From assembly GCA_030159075.1 (NCBI GenBank), contig BROG01000026.1, forward strand, positions 2,375,001 to 2,439,000: a stretch of DNA of 64,000 bases. The letters are read 5' to 3'. Shown piece by piece: positions 10,401 through 24,700 of this stretch. The notes under the pieces are model-generated. The model ran no database searches. It worked only from the letters and a program-made list of their open reading frames with translations, and was not told where the DNA came from. Each line of letters opens with the position of its first letter. Within the stretch, counting starts at the first letter, position 1. Origin of the DNA: Atrina japonica (lineage: Eukaryota > Mollusca > Bivalvia > Pterioida > Pinnidae). Position numbers and translations under genes: made by a program.

Positions 10401-13400
10401 TACACCACAAATGTCCTTGATGATTTTCCTGAATACATTCAACACAGTAAGGTAACTGACATGTCTTACAGAACATGTCAATTTTTTCCATTTGATGTAT
10501 TTCACAGGTTTTGATAGGACTTTGTGCAGATGACACAGAACTAGCCATTGTAGATACTGGATTCTATATAAACTGGCCGAACTCCTCCCATATAACGATA
10601 AACAAAATGGCTGCTAAGCATTTGTTGATACAAATAATAACACACACCATGTGATAAATTTCTATTTATACCTACTCTGTTTGCCATTCACTCACTTTTA
10701 AACTAGGTTATTAGAAACCCCTTGCAGTTTACAGCTCATATTTAACAACTACAGATAGAGTTGAAAACCATTTAAAATGTGTGAAGTTCTTACTTTATTA
10801 AAGAACCAGGAAGAACTCGGTCGATTTAAATAATAACTTGAATGACTGAAATCAAATACACGGTACATGTGCTGTTTTTTTTTTTTTATTATTCTGAGAT
10901 ATTTGATATTTGGTTAAATCAGAAGATGCCAAATTTTAAAGTTTAGAAAATGGTGTTTATTTATAGAAAAAGTCTGGTTTGCTGTCTTTTTATAACTTCA
11001 TTTGTAATATGAAAGCCGATTTCAAATCGTTTCATACATTTCAGTATTTAATGACAGTCTTGATGTTAAATAGATATTCTTATTTTCCATGAATCATCTA
11101 CCTACATGTTGTAACTCATTTTTTCATTGTATGGATATCATTTTTTTGTATATTTCTTTAAGTGTAATATTTCCTTTTGTGCAGATATGTCATATTTAAT
11201 CTTTCTTGAAGGAATAATTTTTTTCTAATTGATGTTTCACACTGTTGAATATTACCCTGGATTGACTATGCATATACCTCAGTGATTAAAATGACCAAAT
11301 TTTAAAGGTGGTCAATCTAATGAGGTTGCCTAAAACAACAAAAAAACTTACTATGGTGCTGCTTGTATTGTTGACATAATTTAATTTGCTGGATCATAAA
11401 TTGGGATATTTTGGCCATGGTTTAATTTTTGACCAATTTGACCACCCTATCAGAGTGACCAAAATGTTAACTGTACATGTATGAACACATTCCAGAGCTA
11501 GAAAATCTGGGTCTGTTATAATATTAACTATTATTACAGGAAGCCCAGCCACATGGAATCATCCACATAACCAAAATATTAAGGCAGGTCAGGTCTAACC
11601 ATTTCATCCCCATAGACCATGATAGAATGATCTAAAACAAAAGAAAAGAGCATATCATTTAAATACATAGGAGTGAAATGGTTAAGCATGACTCTGTTCA
11701 CAAATGGCCAAATTACAACTATCCTAATTTTGACCAAAAGGTCAAATTTCAGTGATGCCAAAATATCTCAATTGATGATATTGATCTTCATTTTTCTGTT
11801 GAATTTCTTGTTATACTTTCTCAAGTTTGTGGACGTTAGACTCTTCCGTTTCTCATGGTTTCGGTGTTTATATCTCATAATTTTTTATGTATTGTTTACC
11901 GGTATTTCTTTCTCGTAAAATTCTATGCCCTCAAATTCTTTTCCAGTAATAGGTATTTGATGAAATGTTGTTGTTAGCTTATTATATCAAATTAGCGATC
12001 TACATACATACATTTTACTCTTTTGTAACATAAATAGATTTATCAGCTCACTTTGTATTCTTAAGAGAAAAGCAAAATCACAATACAGTATTCGACCCAA
12101 TAAGCACCCATGTTCTTACAAGCACCCCTCCCCTATAGTTCACAAGATAAGACAATTTGTCTTATCCGTTTGACTAGAAGATGTGGACTGGAAAAACATA
12201 AGTTGCATACAGTTAATCTCTAGCCCAAGCAACAGAAGAAAATCCTTGGTAATCTTCACCACGGTACCTCATAAGAAACTAACTGCTTTACGTCAGTCTG
12301 ACAAGTAATTAGTCCCAATAAGCACCCACCATTTTTTCCTATTTTTGTAGCACCCTGGGCGCTTATTTGGTTGAATATAGTAATATATTTATTTATTGAG
12401 ATTGAAAAAAAGGCGAGACATGGATGTATTCAAGATCTAAAAACTTTTGATGTACAATGCACTGCCATAAGTTTATGAACAAACATAAATTTCTCTTTGC
12501 TTTCTATTTAAAATGATTTCTTTTGAAAATATTTTCCTGAGTGTGTTTTTTTCAACATCTTTTTTTTTAAAAAAATCATTCTCTTAGAGCTAAATCCTTA
12601 AAGTTACTTCTCAAAAATCACTGAATATTCTGCCATATTTTCTTTTGAAAAAATATTTTCTTGGAGTAGTTTACTTAGAACAAAGAAGTTATTGATGCTG
12701 CAAAATTTGTCAAGCCAGTATAAATGTTTGTAAGTTCCTTATTACCAACCACATTCAAATAAATATGTTATGAGGTCATTTGGTATGTATTTTAAATACA
12801 ATTGTTTAACACTTTAAGAAAATACACTTAAAAATGAAGCTACTGAAATCAGTTTCAAAAGAATGTTTTATATGGAAAGTAATGGGAAAATGACATTTGT
12901 TAATGCACTTTGGCATGAAGCTGTACAATCCATTTTAGAGGAAATACATTGATGCAACAGTTAGATAAAAAAGTGACACATGTTTACAAACACAAGTCTA
13001 TATTGATTATAACAGGGGTGACAGACTTGTTTTTGGCAACAAAAATATCAAAGCTGCATTAATGCATGGATTTCCATTATATTTGTGTATTCCCATGTTT
13101 GGAAAATATACTATATTTTTTTTAAGGTTTTGATAGGCTCCGGATGTGCCACTTTACTTTGTTAAACCTGTAGGAGTTGACTTAACACAAATTTTCTATC
13201 TCTTTCTTTTAAAATTATAAGCTTACTCAAACTATCTTTTGTCTCCTTCTAGGCACCTCTGACAGTGACCCAAGTAGAGCAGAAAAGAGCAGTAGAAACA
13301 GTGGAACAGGTAAACTATTGTCCAATTCACATAAGATGACGGGGCAGGGTAACCTTTTGATTAATAGAATCTACCCCTACCTTGAGGGTATGACAAAGGA

Positions 13401-16400
13401 ATCTCAATCCGAGGGTAAGATTCTTGAATCACGAACCCATGACTTGCCGAGGGTTTGTCATTCAAAAATCTTATCCCGAGGATTGAGATTCCTTTGTGAT
13501 ACCCTCAAGGTAGGGGATGATTATTTTTCTCCCATGGGCCATGTTTTAAATAGGCCTATATGTTAATATGGAACCACGCAAATAAAATATGACATCATGC
13601 ACTGCATTCTAGATGCCACAGACACCCTACATCATATAAATTGTGTTGTGACGTCATAGCGCATACAGCTTGTCAATACCCTAGGGGTTGACAAGGAAAT
13701 CATTCCCCATTAAAATGAGGAAAACTCTTTGAACAATGGGAGAATATCATATCGATGGTTCTATTCACTTTTCAGTTATGACAAGCTGCATGTGAAAACG
13801 TTTAAGTCCTCACTGGTTAATCTCTTATGTATGGTGACAAGTAGGAACGTTTACTGTAGTCAGTGTAATTTTAATGTTATACTTGATTACCTAAAATTTA
13901 AACTTGTTCAGGTCAAGAAAGGGTTCACAAGACTCCACCAGGTTATGTGGATTTTACTATAATTACAGTGGAACTTGCCTTGTGAGACCACTATCACAGA
14001 TGACCCGTGTCTTACCAGATCACATTCTGAAAACCATTTACTTAAATAATCTTTTAGGTAAAAACTTTTATTTTGAAGAAGAAGAAGGCATGTTCGAGAC
14101 AGGTTTTACTGTATTAACATATTGAAACACTTGACCTTCTTAAATCTAATTTTTATTTTTCTTATCGCACTTACTCACAGGATTTTATTTTTTTTCTGTA
14201 GGTGGTTAATCAGATGTTGGGTTACATTACCCCAGGGATTTTAAATCTTTTTCAGTGAATTATGAATTAGATACTGTAAAATCAGATTCGTGGAGTTCAA
14301 ATTTTGTTGTTTTACAGATAAAACAAAGTCATTGACATTGAATTTCATTGAAATAAAAAACATGTTTGCAAAGGAACCTCTTAGTATTACTTAGTGTCAT
14401 TTAGTTTAAATTTCGACATGGTTTTAATTTCATTAATAAATGAAAACAACAAAATAAACAAAATTAAAGCCATAACCAAATTTTCTGATTCTACGGTATA
14501 TATAATTCAAAAACATCATCTTAACATCAAATATTGTCCATGTGAATTAATTCCGTGGAATAGATACACATACAAAAGGTGTATAAGAAATCCTTGTCTT
14601 AACTTCAGAATTACGTCTAATTATACATTGGAAATAATTTTTTTTTTCAGATTTTAAAAAAGGGTCCCCCTTATCCGATGATAGTTTCGCCACCCAATGG
14701 CGGTTACTGGATTGAAGGTCCTGAACAAGACAGTCCCGTTTTTGAGGATGGCAGTCCAGTTGAGACTAACCCTAGTCTTACTCATGTGGAAATACAGTTA
14801 GATGAAGGCGCTCATTCATATAGACAATTTTTCCTAGGCAGAGTGAGTTATTTAAACTGGCAGCCAAACTAAATTTAGACTGCTTATGAATGTTTGGTTA
14901 AGTCATGTTTGCTGACATTTTGTTAACAGTCACTCAAGTGACATGAATGGTGATATATGACATGGATGGTGATATGTGACATGGATGGTGATATGTGACA
15001 TGAATGGTGATATATGACATGAATGGTGATATATGACATGAATGATGATATATGACATGAATGGTGATATATGACATGAATGATGATATATGACATAAAT
15101 GGTGATATATGACATGGATGGTGATATATGACATGGATGGTGATATATGACATAAATGGTGATATGTGACATGGATGGTGATATGTGACATGAATGGTGA
15201 TATATGACATGGATGGTGATATATGACACAAATGGTTATATATGACATGGATGGTGATGTGTGACATGAATGGTGATATATGACATGGATGGTGATATAT
15301 GACATGAATGGTGGTATATGACATGTAATGTGATATATGACATGGATGGTGATATGTGACATGAATGTTGATATGTGACATAAATGGTCATATATGACAT
15401 GGATGGTGATATGTGACATGAATGGTGGTATATGACATGAATGGTGATATATGACATGGATGGTGATATGTGACATGTTTGCTGATATTTTACTTGGAGT
15501 CAATAAGGTGATTATGACATGTATGGTGGTGTGTGACATGTTTACAACATTTACTCTGAGTCACTCAGGTGACATGTATGGTGATATGTGACATATTTGC
15601 TGACATTTTACTTGGAGTCACTAAGGCAACATGTGACTTGTATGTTGATATAGGATATGTTTGCTGACATTTTATAAATGGAGTCACTCAGGTGGGGTAT
15701 AACATGCCAGACAGTTAGCCTAAGCCATTCTGATAATTCTTAAGTCCCATAACTGTCAAATATTGTCTTATGTTGACCTTACGATCCAGAGTCGAGCGCG
15801 CTACCGACTGAGCCAGGCCGGCTCCCCATAACTGTCAAATATTGTCTTATGTTGGCCATACTCAAACTCAGCCTAGATCTTAAAGCAACACCAAAGCTGA
15901 TAAAAAAAAAACTGAGAAAAGAAACTCAAGACTTTTTTATATATAAAAACAATAATGTTGCATTAGGACAGACAGATTAAAAACATCTTGGGCTGGGGCA
16001 TAAAAATTAACACCGCCCTACTCTCCTGAAAAAAAAAATTGTTTCTAATACAGTATAATAAATAAAAAAGTGATCATCATTTTGTCACTTATAGCGGTTC
16101 ATATAATAACGGAATGTTAATTTGACTTGCAGGAACATTTTAATTATTTTGCTTTGGATGACAACGTTGGTCCAATTATCATGTCTGTTAGGGATGAAGT
16201 CATTGATGACTTGGAATATGCCCGGTGTGTGTTGAGGTAAGTGCATGCTCGTCTTATGTGTTGTTGTGGTTGAAGCATGATGAAGAAAGTTTTTGCATAT
16301 CAATATGTCCAAGGCTATGAACCCAGCACTATATAAAACTTAAGAAATGCTTAAGCCTGTGAAAATTTTAAACAGTTTTGTATATATATCCCTGAAAACT

Positions 16401-19400
16401 GATTGGTTTTGAGAATATTCTCAAGTTTAAGTAAATTCTAAAGATTTATGATGCTGGGCCCTGGTGCATCGTTTCAAGTTTTAGTGCACTGTAAGCTATT
16501 ATACACAATAAACCTGGAACAACACTGCTAGTGTCCCAGGCCTATAACATACAGTGTGTGTAAGTAGAAATTTACAGCACCACTAGAAGCCCAGGCCTAT
16601 AACATACAGTTTGTGTAAGTAGAAATTTACAGCACCAGTAGAAGCCCAGACCAATAGCATACAGTTTGTATAGGTTAAAATTTACAACACTTCTAGTAGC
16701 CCGGGCCCATATTATACAGTTTGTGTAGGTAGAAATTTACACAGGCCAAAAAGCATAGATAAACATTTATAGCATGGCATAGGTAGGAATTTGTAGCACT
16801 GCTAGTGGACAGAGCCTATAGCATAAGTCAACATTTGTAGTACCGTAATGATGGTTTACAAAATTTTCATTTCTAATTTGTGGAATTTTGTGTCTAGAGT
16901 AAATGACATCTCAGTTAGTTTTAAAAATTGTGTTCGAACATTCAACACCCTTTTCATGTTGTCATATTTAGGGCAAACAATCAGTCACAGGTTTTACATT
17001 TGGTATTCTATTTTAAATTTTAGAACAAAGTGTTCATCACACCATAAGCTGATTCCATATGAACAGATTGAGAACATTCCAAATCCTCTCAAGGTAGCAA
17101 AGGTGAGTCTTGATCATGACCTATTTTCACAGAGAGGCTGACATCACAGACACAACTGTATCTATGTATTTGTCTCTGATGTAACCAATGGCAACAAATA
17201 TTTTTCTTCAAAACATGAGAGAAATTTTGACGTGATGGTTATAGTCATTAATGAGGCCAAAAATAAAGTAAAAAAAAAATTGTTTGTTGTGACCTGACCA
17301 TTCAATTTGAATGATTTTACTATCCAAATGGATTGCTTGAAAATGGATGGTTTTTCCTTTTGATTCCTATATTAAATTTGGATCGATTTCCTTACATCAA
17401 AAGTCTCTTCTTCTATTTCAAAACATGGCATGTCTGTTGAGACATTCGTTCTTTATTGGAATCAATAAAAAGATATTTTCATTTTTAAAGTTCAATAAAG
17501 GATGTACTATTATACTGTAAAAATTCAAAATATTTTCCATTTTAGAAATGTAGGGATGAAAGAGTCTGATTGGTTTGTCTTTTGTTTTCAGTGTATTTGT
17601 GAAGAGTTGTCGACAGAGAGATTTCATCCTGTATTAACTGGTAAAGGGTCGGAGATGATCGTACAGTACGATGAGCACAATATAACCAATATGTACAAAT
17701 TTGGAATTATATATCAAAAGTTTGGGCAGGTGAGTGTTTTATCTTTCTATCAGTCTACCTATCTATGCCTGGAAATGTTTGCTCCCATTTAATTTCCGTC
17801 CTTAGATGAGAAGGCAAATTAAAAATGAAAGGGAAATATTCAAGCTAAATATTTGAAGCACGGACTAACACACTATTTATGAGTGTATTGTGATTAAAGC
17901 CGAATGCCCATTTCAAAAGGTCTCTTATCTCGATATACTGTCATAGGTTTGTTTGTTTGTTTATTGTTGTTTAACGTCTCACTCAAGAATATTTCGCTCA
18001 TATGGGGACGTCACCAAATGCTGGTGAAGGGCTTCAAATTTTCGCCTATGCTCGGTACTTACAGCCATTGAGCAATGAGGATTCTTTAACATGCTGACAC
18101 CTTCTGTGACACGGGACCTCGGTTTTTACTGTCTCATCCAAAGGACAGGAAGCTAACCTTCTGCTGGCTGGACTGGAACTCACGACTTCACGGTCAAGAG
18201 TCGAGTGTGCTACCGACTGAGCCAGGTCGGTGTACAGTCATAGGTGATCATCGTAATTGGTCGCTAGAGATCACCAGAGTAAAGCCAGGCAGCAGTAATT
18301 AGACTAAAGTAGTTAAAGAATTATATAAACAAGATAATTACGTAATATGAACGTTCATTAAAGATAGATCTATAATACCAAAAAATGGTAGCTCTATTTT
18401 CTGCCAAGATGCAAAAATTTAATTCATTGCCAACCTCGATACACTGCCATAATTTCTAAATTACAAATAATGGCGGTTTATTGAGAATTGATTAATTAAG
18501 CATTGATTCTATATTTTTTCCAGTTCACTACAAAATGACCTGAATGAAAACTGTGCACACTGTTTAATTCGTGAAGCAAATTACGCAAAGGTGTGCAGTC
18601 TTCATTCAGGTCATTTCTTAGTGAAGCAGAAAAAATATAGAATCAATGCTTAAAATTAAATTTCAATAACAAACTGGTAAATTTTTTAAACATTTGTTAA
18701 TTTATTGATTTTCCCAAGTAAGATAAAAAACAGGTTAAACTGTTGCGTTTTATTTGCGTCGTTATGACAACCCCTAACAACACTAGACTGTTAGGTCATT
18801 TTCTGAGAGGCCATCACGACAATGGGGAGTCTTGAAATAGAAGTTTATGTATGGCTGCTAAAGTTAAAAATACAGTTATTGAAAGAGGAATTTGAAATAA
18901 ATCCCGTGGAGAGAGTATTAGTGGTACTCAATGATACTGGAATGTTAATATATTCATCGCTAGAGGTAGCCATTGCAGGGCAAGTAGGCCTAAATTCAGT
19001 AGGAGAAGGCCTGACTGTACTTGAATTTTAAAAGCACTTGAACCTGGGGCTGATGCAACATTACCAGTTGAAATGGAAGACAGGGTGTTGCTAATAGATT
19101 TTTTCTGTTTTGTGGTGCATTTGCGACTGTAACTTATGACCAGTTTCACTACAATGACCCTTTATTTTTTCTTGCGTGACGTAATACACATTTTTGTATT
19201 GCATAATGAATGACATGTAACTAAAAGTAATGCGGACTGGTGGCATGGCTTAATTAGCATTCAGGTCATTAATGTATAACTCGAATGTTTTCTGGATTAT
19301 TAACTAATGAAATCATCAGAAATTTATTAATTTTAATTATTAACATTTGACTGGACCAGATTGACACACATGTTTAGCTCATATGATCAATCATTTATTT

Positions 19401-21694
19401 TCAGACAAAGGAAGAGAAGTTATTTAGTAACAGATCTCATTGTCAATCTTTTGAGGAATTTTTAAATCTCATTGGTGAAAGAGTACAACTGAAGGATTTT
19501 CAGGGGTAAGTCGTAAGAATTTGACCATGAATATTAAAATAAAGACTTTAATGTCCAATCTTCAGATATTCCAATATTTTCTTGTAACTCATTCATCCCT
19601 AAAGACACCTTTGGACTGATCTAAGTCATTGATTTACAGAAGAGTCCATTGTTTTTCAGGGGTTGATGAGTTAAATGTTTCTTTTTATTTACATGAGTTT
19701 GCAGAACTTTGTTTTATGTTGTAATTTTCTTCACTCAACTGAGCATAAATTGTTTATAAAATAAACAGCAACACACTAATTACTGGACAGAGTAGCTGAT
19801 TTGGTAGAGCACATTGGGCCCATTTTACAAAAAGTCCCAAGTCTTAGATTTGATCTTAGGACCACACTTACGACTTGTGACTGTTTTCCAAAGAATTAGG
19901 ACTTGTGACTTAGTACCAAATCTGATCACATATTTATGACTTTCAAGCGGAAGTGTGTAGACCAAAGTTATTTTTGTTTGTCTCATGATTTCTCTTTGTG
20001 AATGTAACAGGTAAAGGTATTCATAAATTATCAAGATCATATTTGAAAATAAGTGAATATACCTTAAGACTTGAACTAAGGTAGTGTTTATAAAACAGTC
20101 TTAAACTTTGTCTTAAGATCAAATAACTAAAGACTTACCTGTTAGGACTTCTTTATAAAACGGGCCTTTAAGATCTTCAATCTGAAGTGGCAAGGGATTT
20201 AAGTAATCACATTGCTCGTTGAATCAAGCACACTAATTAGACATGATGTACTCTGTATACATGTAGTTTATTGTCGACAGAATAGTAATACCTCCATTTT
20301 ATCAACAAAACACTTGTAACTCGTGCAGTGAATGTTCATTTTCAACCTACCCTTAATTAAGCGACCTACCCTTAATACCATTTAAGCTATGATAAATCAG
20401 TGAAAAAAGGGGCAAACCTTTTACAGGTGTTCAGTAGTCTCGCCATATTTTGTTTGAAAAAAAGAATTACAGAGACAATTGAAATTAAGCAGATGTCATT
20501 CTTTTAATTATTATTAAGACAGAAAATTTTGTCTGCCTTAATCTTATAGCAGTGTTTGTGTTTAATTCAGTTTGATTTAAATCTATAACAGGTACCGCGG
20601 TGGTTTAGATACCATTCACGGACAGACGGGAACAGAGTCAGTGTTTACGCAATACAAAGACCGAGAGATAATGTTCCATGTATCAACACTGCTTCCATAT
20701 ACAGATGGTGACCCACAACAGGTAAAGGAAACAAAAAATCCCCAAATTTTTATGTTTGTGACTAGTAAAATCAACCTGCACCTTTAATCATTCACATTTG
20801 GACTGGTCCAAGTAATTGATTTACAGCAGAGTCCATTGTTGATGAGTTAAGGGTACAGTGAAATCTGATCTGAAAGATCACCCATCTGCCATCAAAATAT
20901 CAAGTCTCTCTCAAGACAGGTTGAAAGAAATCTGTAACCAAGATATTTTATGAATGTGGTCTTTCAAGAGAGTGGTCTCTTAAGACAGGTTCTGTTGTTT
21001 GACTGAGGACTCTCAGGTTCTAGCTTTATTGTAATACATAAGAAATGAGATTGTTATGTCATCTTATTCTCAATGGGTTAACCCATTTTTATCCCCCAAA
21101 GACACATTTGGACTGGTCTAAGTAATTGATTTATAGAAGAGTCCATTGTTTTTCAAGGGATGATAAGTTAAATAATAGTGTCATTATTATGAGTGGTAAT
21201 GTCATATCATACCACCTTAGATTATGTCTACTCATGCTGTTATTGTGTTAAAATTTCAGCTTCAAAGAAAACGACACATAGGCAATGATATTCTTGCCAT
21301 CATATTTCAAGAAGAAAACACTCCATTTGTGCCAAACATGATCGCCTCTCATTTCCTCCATGCTTACATTGTTATTCAACCAATCACATCGCCGACAGAA
21401 CCAACAAAATACAAGGTGAGTGTTGTATTTATACCAAACTTTTACCCAATTTTTTGTTTAATATATGTTTGCTTGCCAGGCTAGAATGGTGTCCCGATAT
21501 AAATTCTATAAATACCACAGTAACGATATCATTATAAGTTTGTGATATTGTGGTTTTGGCTCACAATGATCAGCATCCAGTGCCTCAGATAGCTATTCTT
21601 CAATTGAGCAATAATTTTTGGCAATGTTTTTCATCAACTTTCATATCACAATCATAAAAAATTAACTTTGTGGTTAACTGAATTAGGTAGTACT

Positions 21695-21725
<31 letters not shown>

Positions 21726-24700
21726 ACCTGTCTTTCTACCCTCTTTCTCTCTCTGTTACCATCTACAAATGCTATAAGTGTACTTTAATTGTTGCAATTG
21801 ACCATGTTCTGCATTCGTGTAATGATAATGATGATATTACAATGACCTGATGATATTCTATAAATAGTAACATTTAAAAAATATTTTCAGGTTGCTGTGG
21901 CGGCAAGAAGTGATGTACCTGTATTTGCACCTACTTTACCAAATCCAGCAATTTTTGAATCGGTAAGCAAAAATGCAAAAATTTGTCATAATCAAAACTG
22001 GTTCAAATTAATATGAGAACAGTGTTGTTGAAATTCATGTAGATGTGTAAATTTGTTTATATGTACAGTAGAATCAGTCTTGAGAGACCACCCCTATCTG
22101 CCACTAACATATGGTCTTTTGAGACAGGTTAGAGCAGTCATGGCTCCACGATAGAGTGCTCGATTCACAACTGGAGAGTCGCAGGTTCCAGTCTCGGCAC
22201 AGGAGGCTGGTTTTTCCTGTCCTTTGGATGAGGCATTAAAAATTGAAGTCCCCTGACACAAGGTGTCAGCACATTAAAGAACCCTCACTGTTCAATGGCC
22301 TTAAGTGCTGAGCATAGGCTAAAATTTAAAGCCCTTCACCAGCATTTGATGACATCTCCATATGAGTGAAAGATTCTTGAGTGGGACATTTAACAACAAT
22401 ACAACAAAAACAATCTCAAGACAGGTCTCAAAAGAAGTCTTATTTAAAGGTGTCTCAGAAGACAGGTGGTCTCTCAAGACAGGTTCCACTGCAACATTAG
22501 TGAATCACAAATATGTTTGTAGATTACATTTTGTTTACACTGCTAAGGTAGAAAAAAAATCCTGATACAGATAATTTGTAAAGATTTTGTTTTGTGTAAC
22601 CATGGTTTCTACATATTTTTGTATTTTATTTTTTTCATTTTAGGGACCAGAGTTAAAAGAGTTCATCTTGACCAAACTTATCAATGGTGAAACGGCTTGT
22701 TACAAGGCTGAACAGTTTGCCAAACTTGGGGTAGGTAAACATAGATTAACTATACGATACTATAAGACAAGAGCTGAAACAAGTTAACAAAATCAATATT
22801 TGAATATTTATGATGACTGTTGCAAAAACTATTGTAAAAACTGAGATTCTGTGTCACAGTAGACACGTTAGTAGTGTCACGTTACAGAACCCTCACTTCT
22901 CGATGGCTGTAAATGCCGAGCATAGGCCGAAATTCAAGGCCCATGACTGGCATTTGGTGACTTCTTCATATGATTGAAAGATTTTTGATTGGGAAGTTAA
23001 ACAACAAAACAACAACGACTATTGGACTTTTAATCAAATCTTGTACCTTTTCCATTGTGTTTCTCTGTGATTTCTTGAAATAAATTGTTACTAGAGATTT
23101 AATAATAGGCCATGAAAACCAAAGTTTATGCAAAAATGAAATTTTTATCTTATGACCTTATAATCTGTGAAAATTCTACCATACCCAGTTTATCCTCTCT
23201 CTGCTGTTAGTAATGGCAGAATAATGTTATACTGCGTAATGCAATTATACCTTTAGACATGTGACCCAATATGAATGACTATTTTATATACCAGAATCGA
23301 CCCATCAAGAGCCTAAAAGTGCCCCTCTTCTTTTTTACATATGATCGAGAATCTTTTCTAGCTGGTTGACAATGAACTTGAAAAACTGTCATAACAGTTT
23401 ATCTGTAGCCCCCACCAACAGAAGAATGTCTATAGTTGTCTTCAATAATAACTACAACAACTTCACCACTGTGCATTATGAAAAATTAACTGTTTTATGT
23501 CAGTTTAATTATTAATTGGTCTGATTTATCGCCCACCTCTTTTTTACTGACTTTTGTAGTGCCCTGAGTGCTGGGTTGGATACAGTATTTGTCATTTACT
23601 ATTCCTTTGAAATATACATACAGTAGTTTCTGCTGTACTGTACAATTTAATCAACACTTTGTTTTCGTCAGTTTAGTACCTACTTATAAAAATACGTAAT
23701 TCACTTGTCTCTTTGTCCGCTTGTCCATTTGTCTACTTCCGACAATTTGGTTTTCTGTCAAATAATGCAAGATTCATTCCGAAAATGTTTACAAAACTAG
23801 ATATGTTGCTTCATTTTATGGTTAACATTTAACAACATTTACCAGAGTTATGGGACTTTAAAAGTTGTAAGGTCTTGATTGGCTCATGTATGTTTTATTG
23901 ATCATTTCAAGTACACTGCAATCTCATTATGTAGAAATTGGATGAGTCAAAATTCCATATATGTCGAATGTGAAGGATCGGTCCCAATTTTTATGGATAG
24001 AAAAACATGTTGATTAAAAGTTTTGATGATCCCAAATTCTGGATATCTCAAATTTAAATTGATAGGCCTGTGAATAGACCTTATCACCAGATGTCTGATA
24101 CATGGCTGTCCATGTGCTTTTTGATGTCATTCGATTGTGATGTCATTATCACACAAGTGACTGACAGGTTATTTAATTGTGAGGTCATAGTGGAAAAGTT
24201 TGCCAAAAGATGCCGTGTTGGGCATTTGGCAATAAGTCAATTTTATAATAACAATATTTCACTTTATATTCATTCATTTTCCAGGAAAGAACAAGGGGAG
24301 CATTGTTAGATGCACTTTATCAGGAGCTGCTGAGAAAGCATGAAGAATTGTTTGGCGTTCCTTTGTGTCCAGGCGGGAAACAGGAGGGTATCAAATTTAT
24401 AGAGACATTTAAACGGGTTCTAAGTACAAAGGCAAGGTCGGAGTCAACCGCATCTACAGGCAGTCGTAAAAATGGTTCAGCCCTCGCCACTGTTGGAGAA
24501 GATGAAAAGCCTGCTAGTGTAAGTTTTCATAAAATTGTTTTTATTATTATTATAAGTATAATATAGTATTATTATAAGTATAAGGCTCTCCTCGGTAATA
24601 ATCAATAATACATCAATTTTGACTATTCTTTTTGGTGCCATTAAGCGCCTACCCCTTTTTTCAGATTTTTGTAGCGTCCCCAGGGCATTTAACGGGTCAA

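Noticed and set aside
14923..15539. Long - strand frames encoding His/Ile/Ser/Met-rich repeats
   Set aside because: They are translations of the 19-bp minisatellite, open in all three frames at once. There is no start context and no unique sequence.
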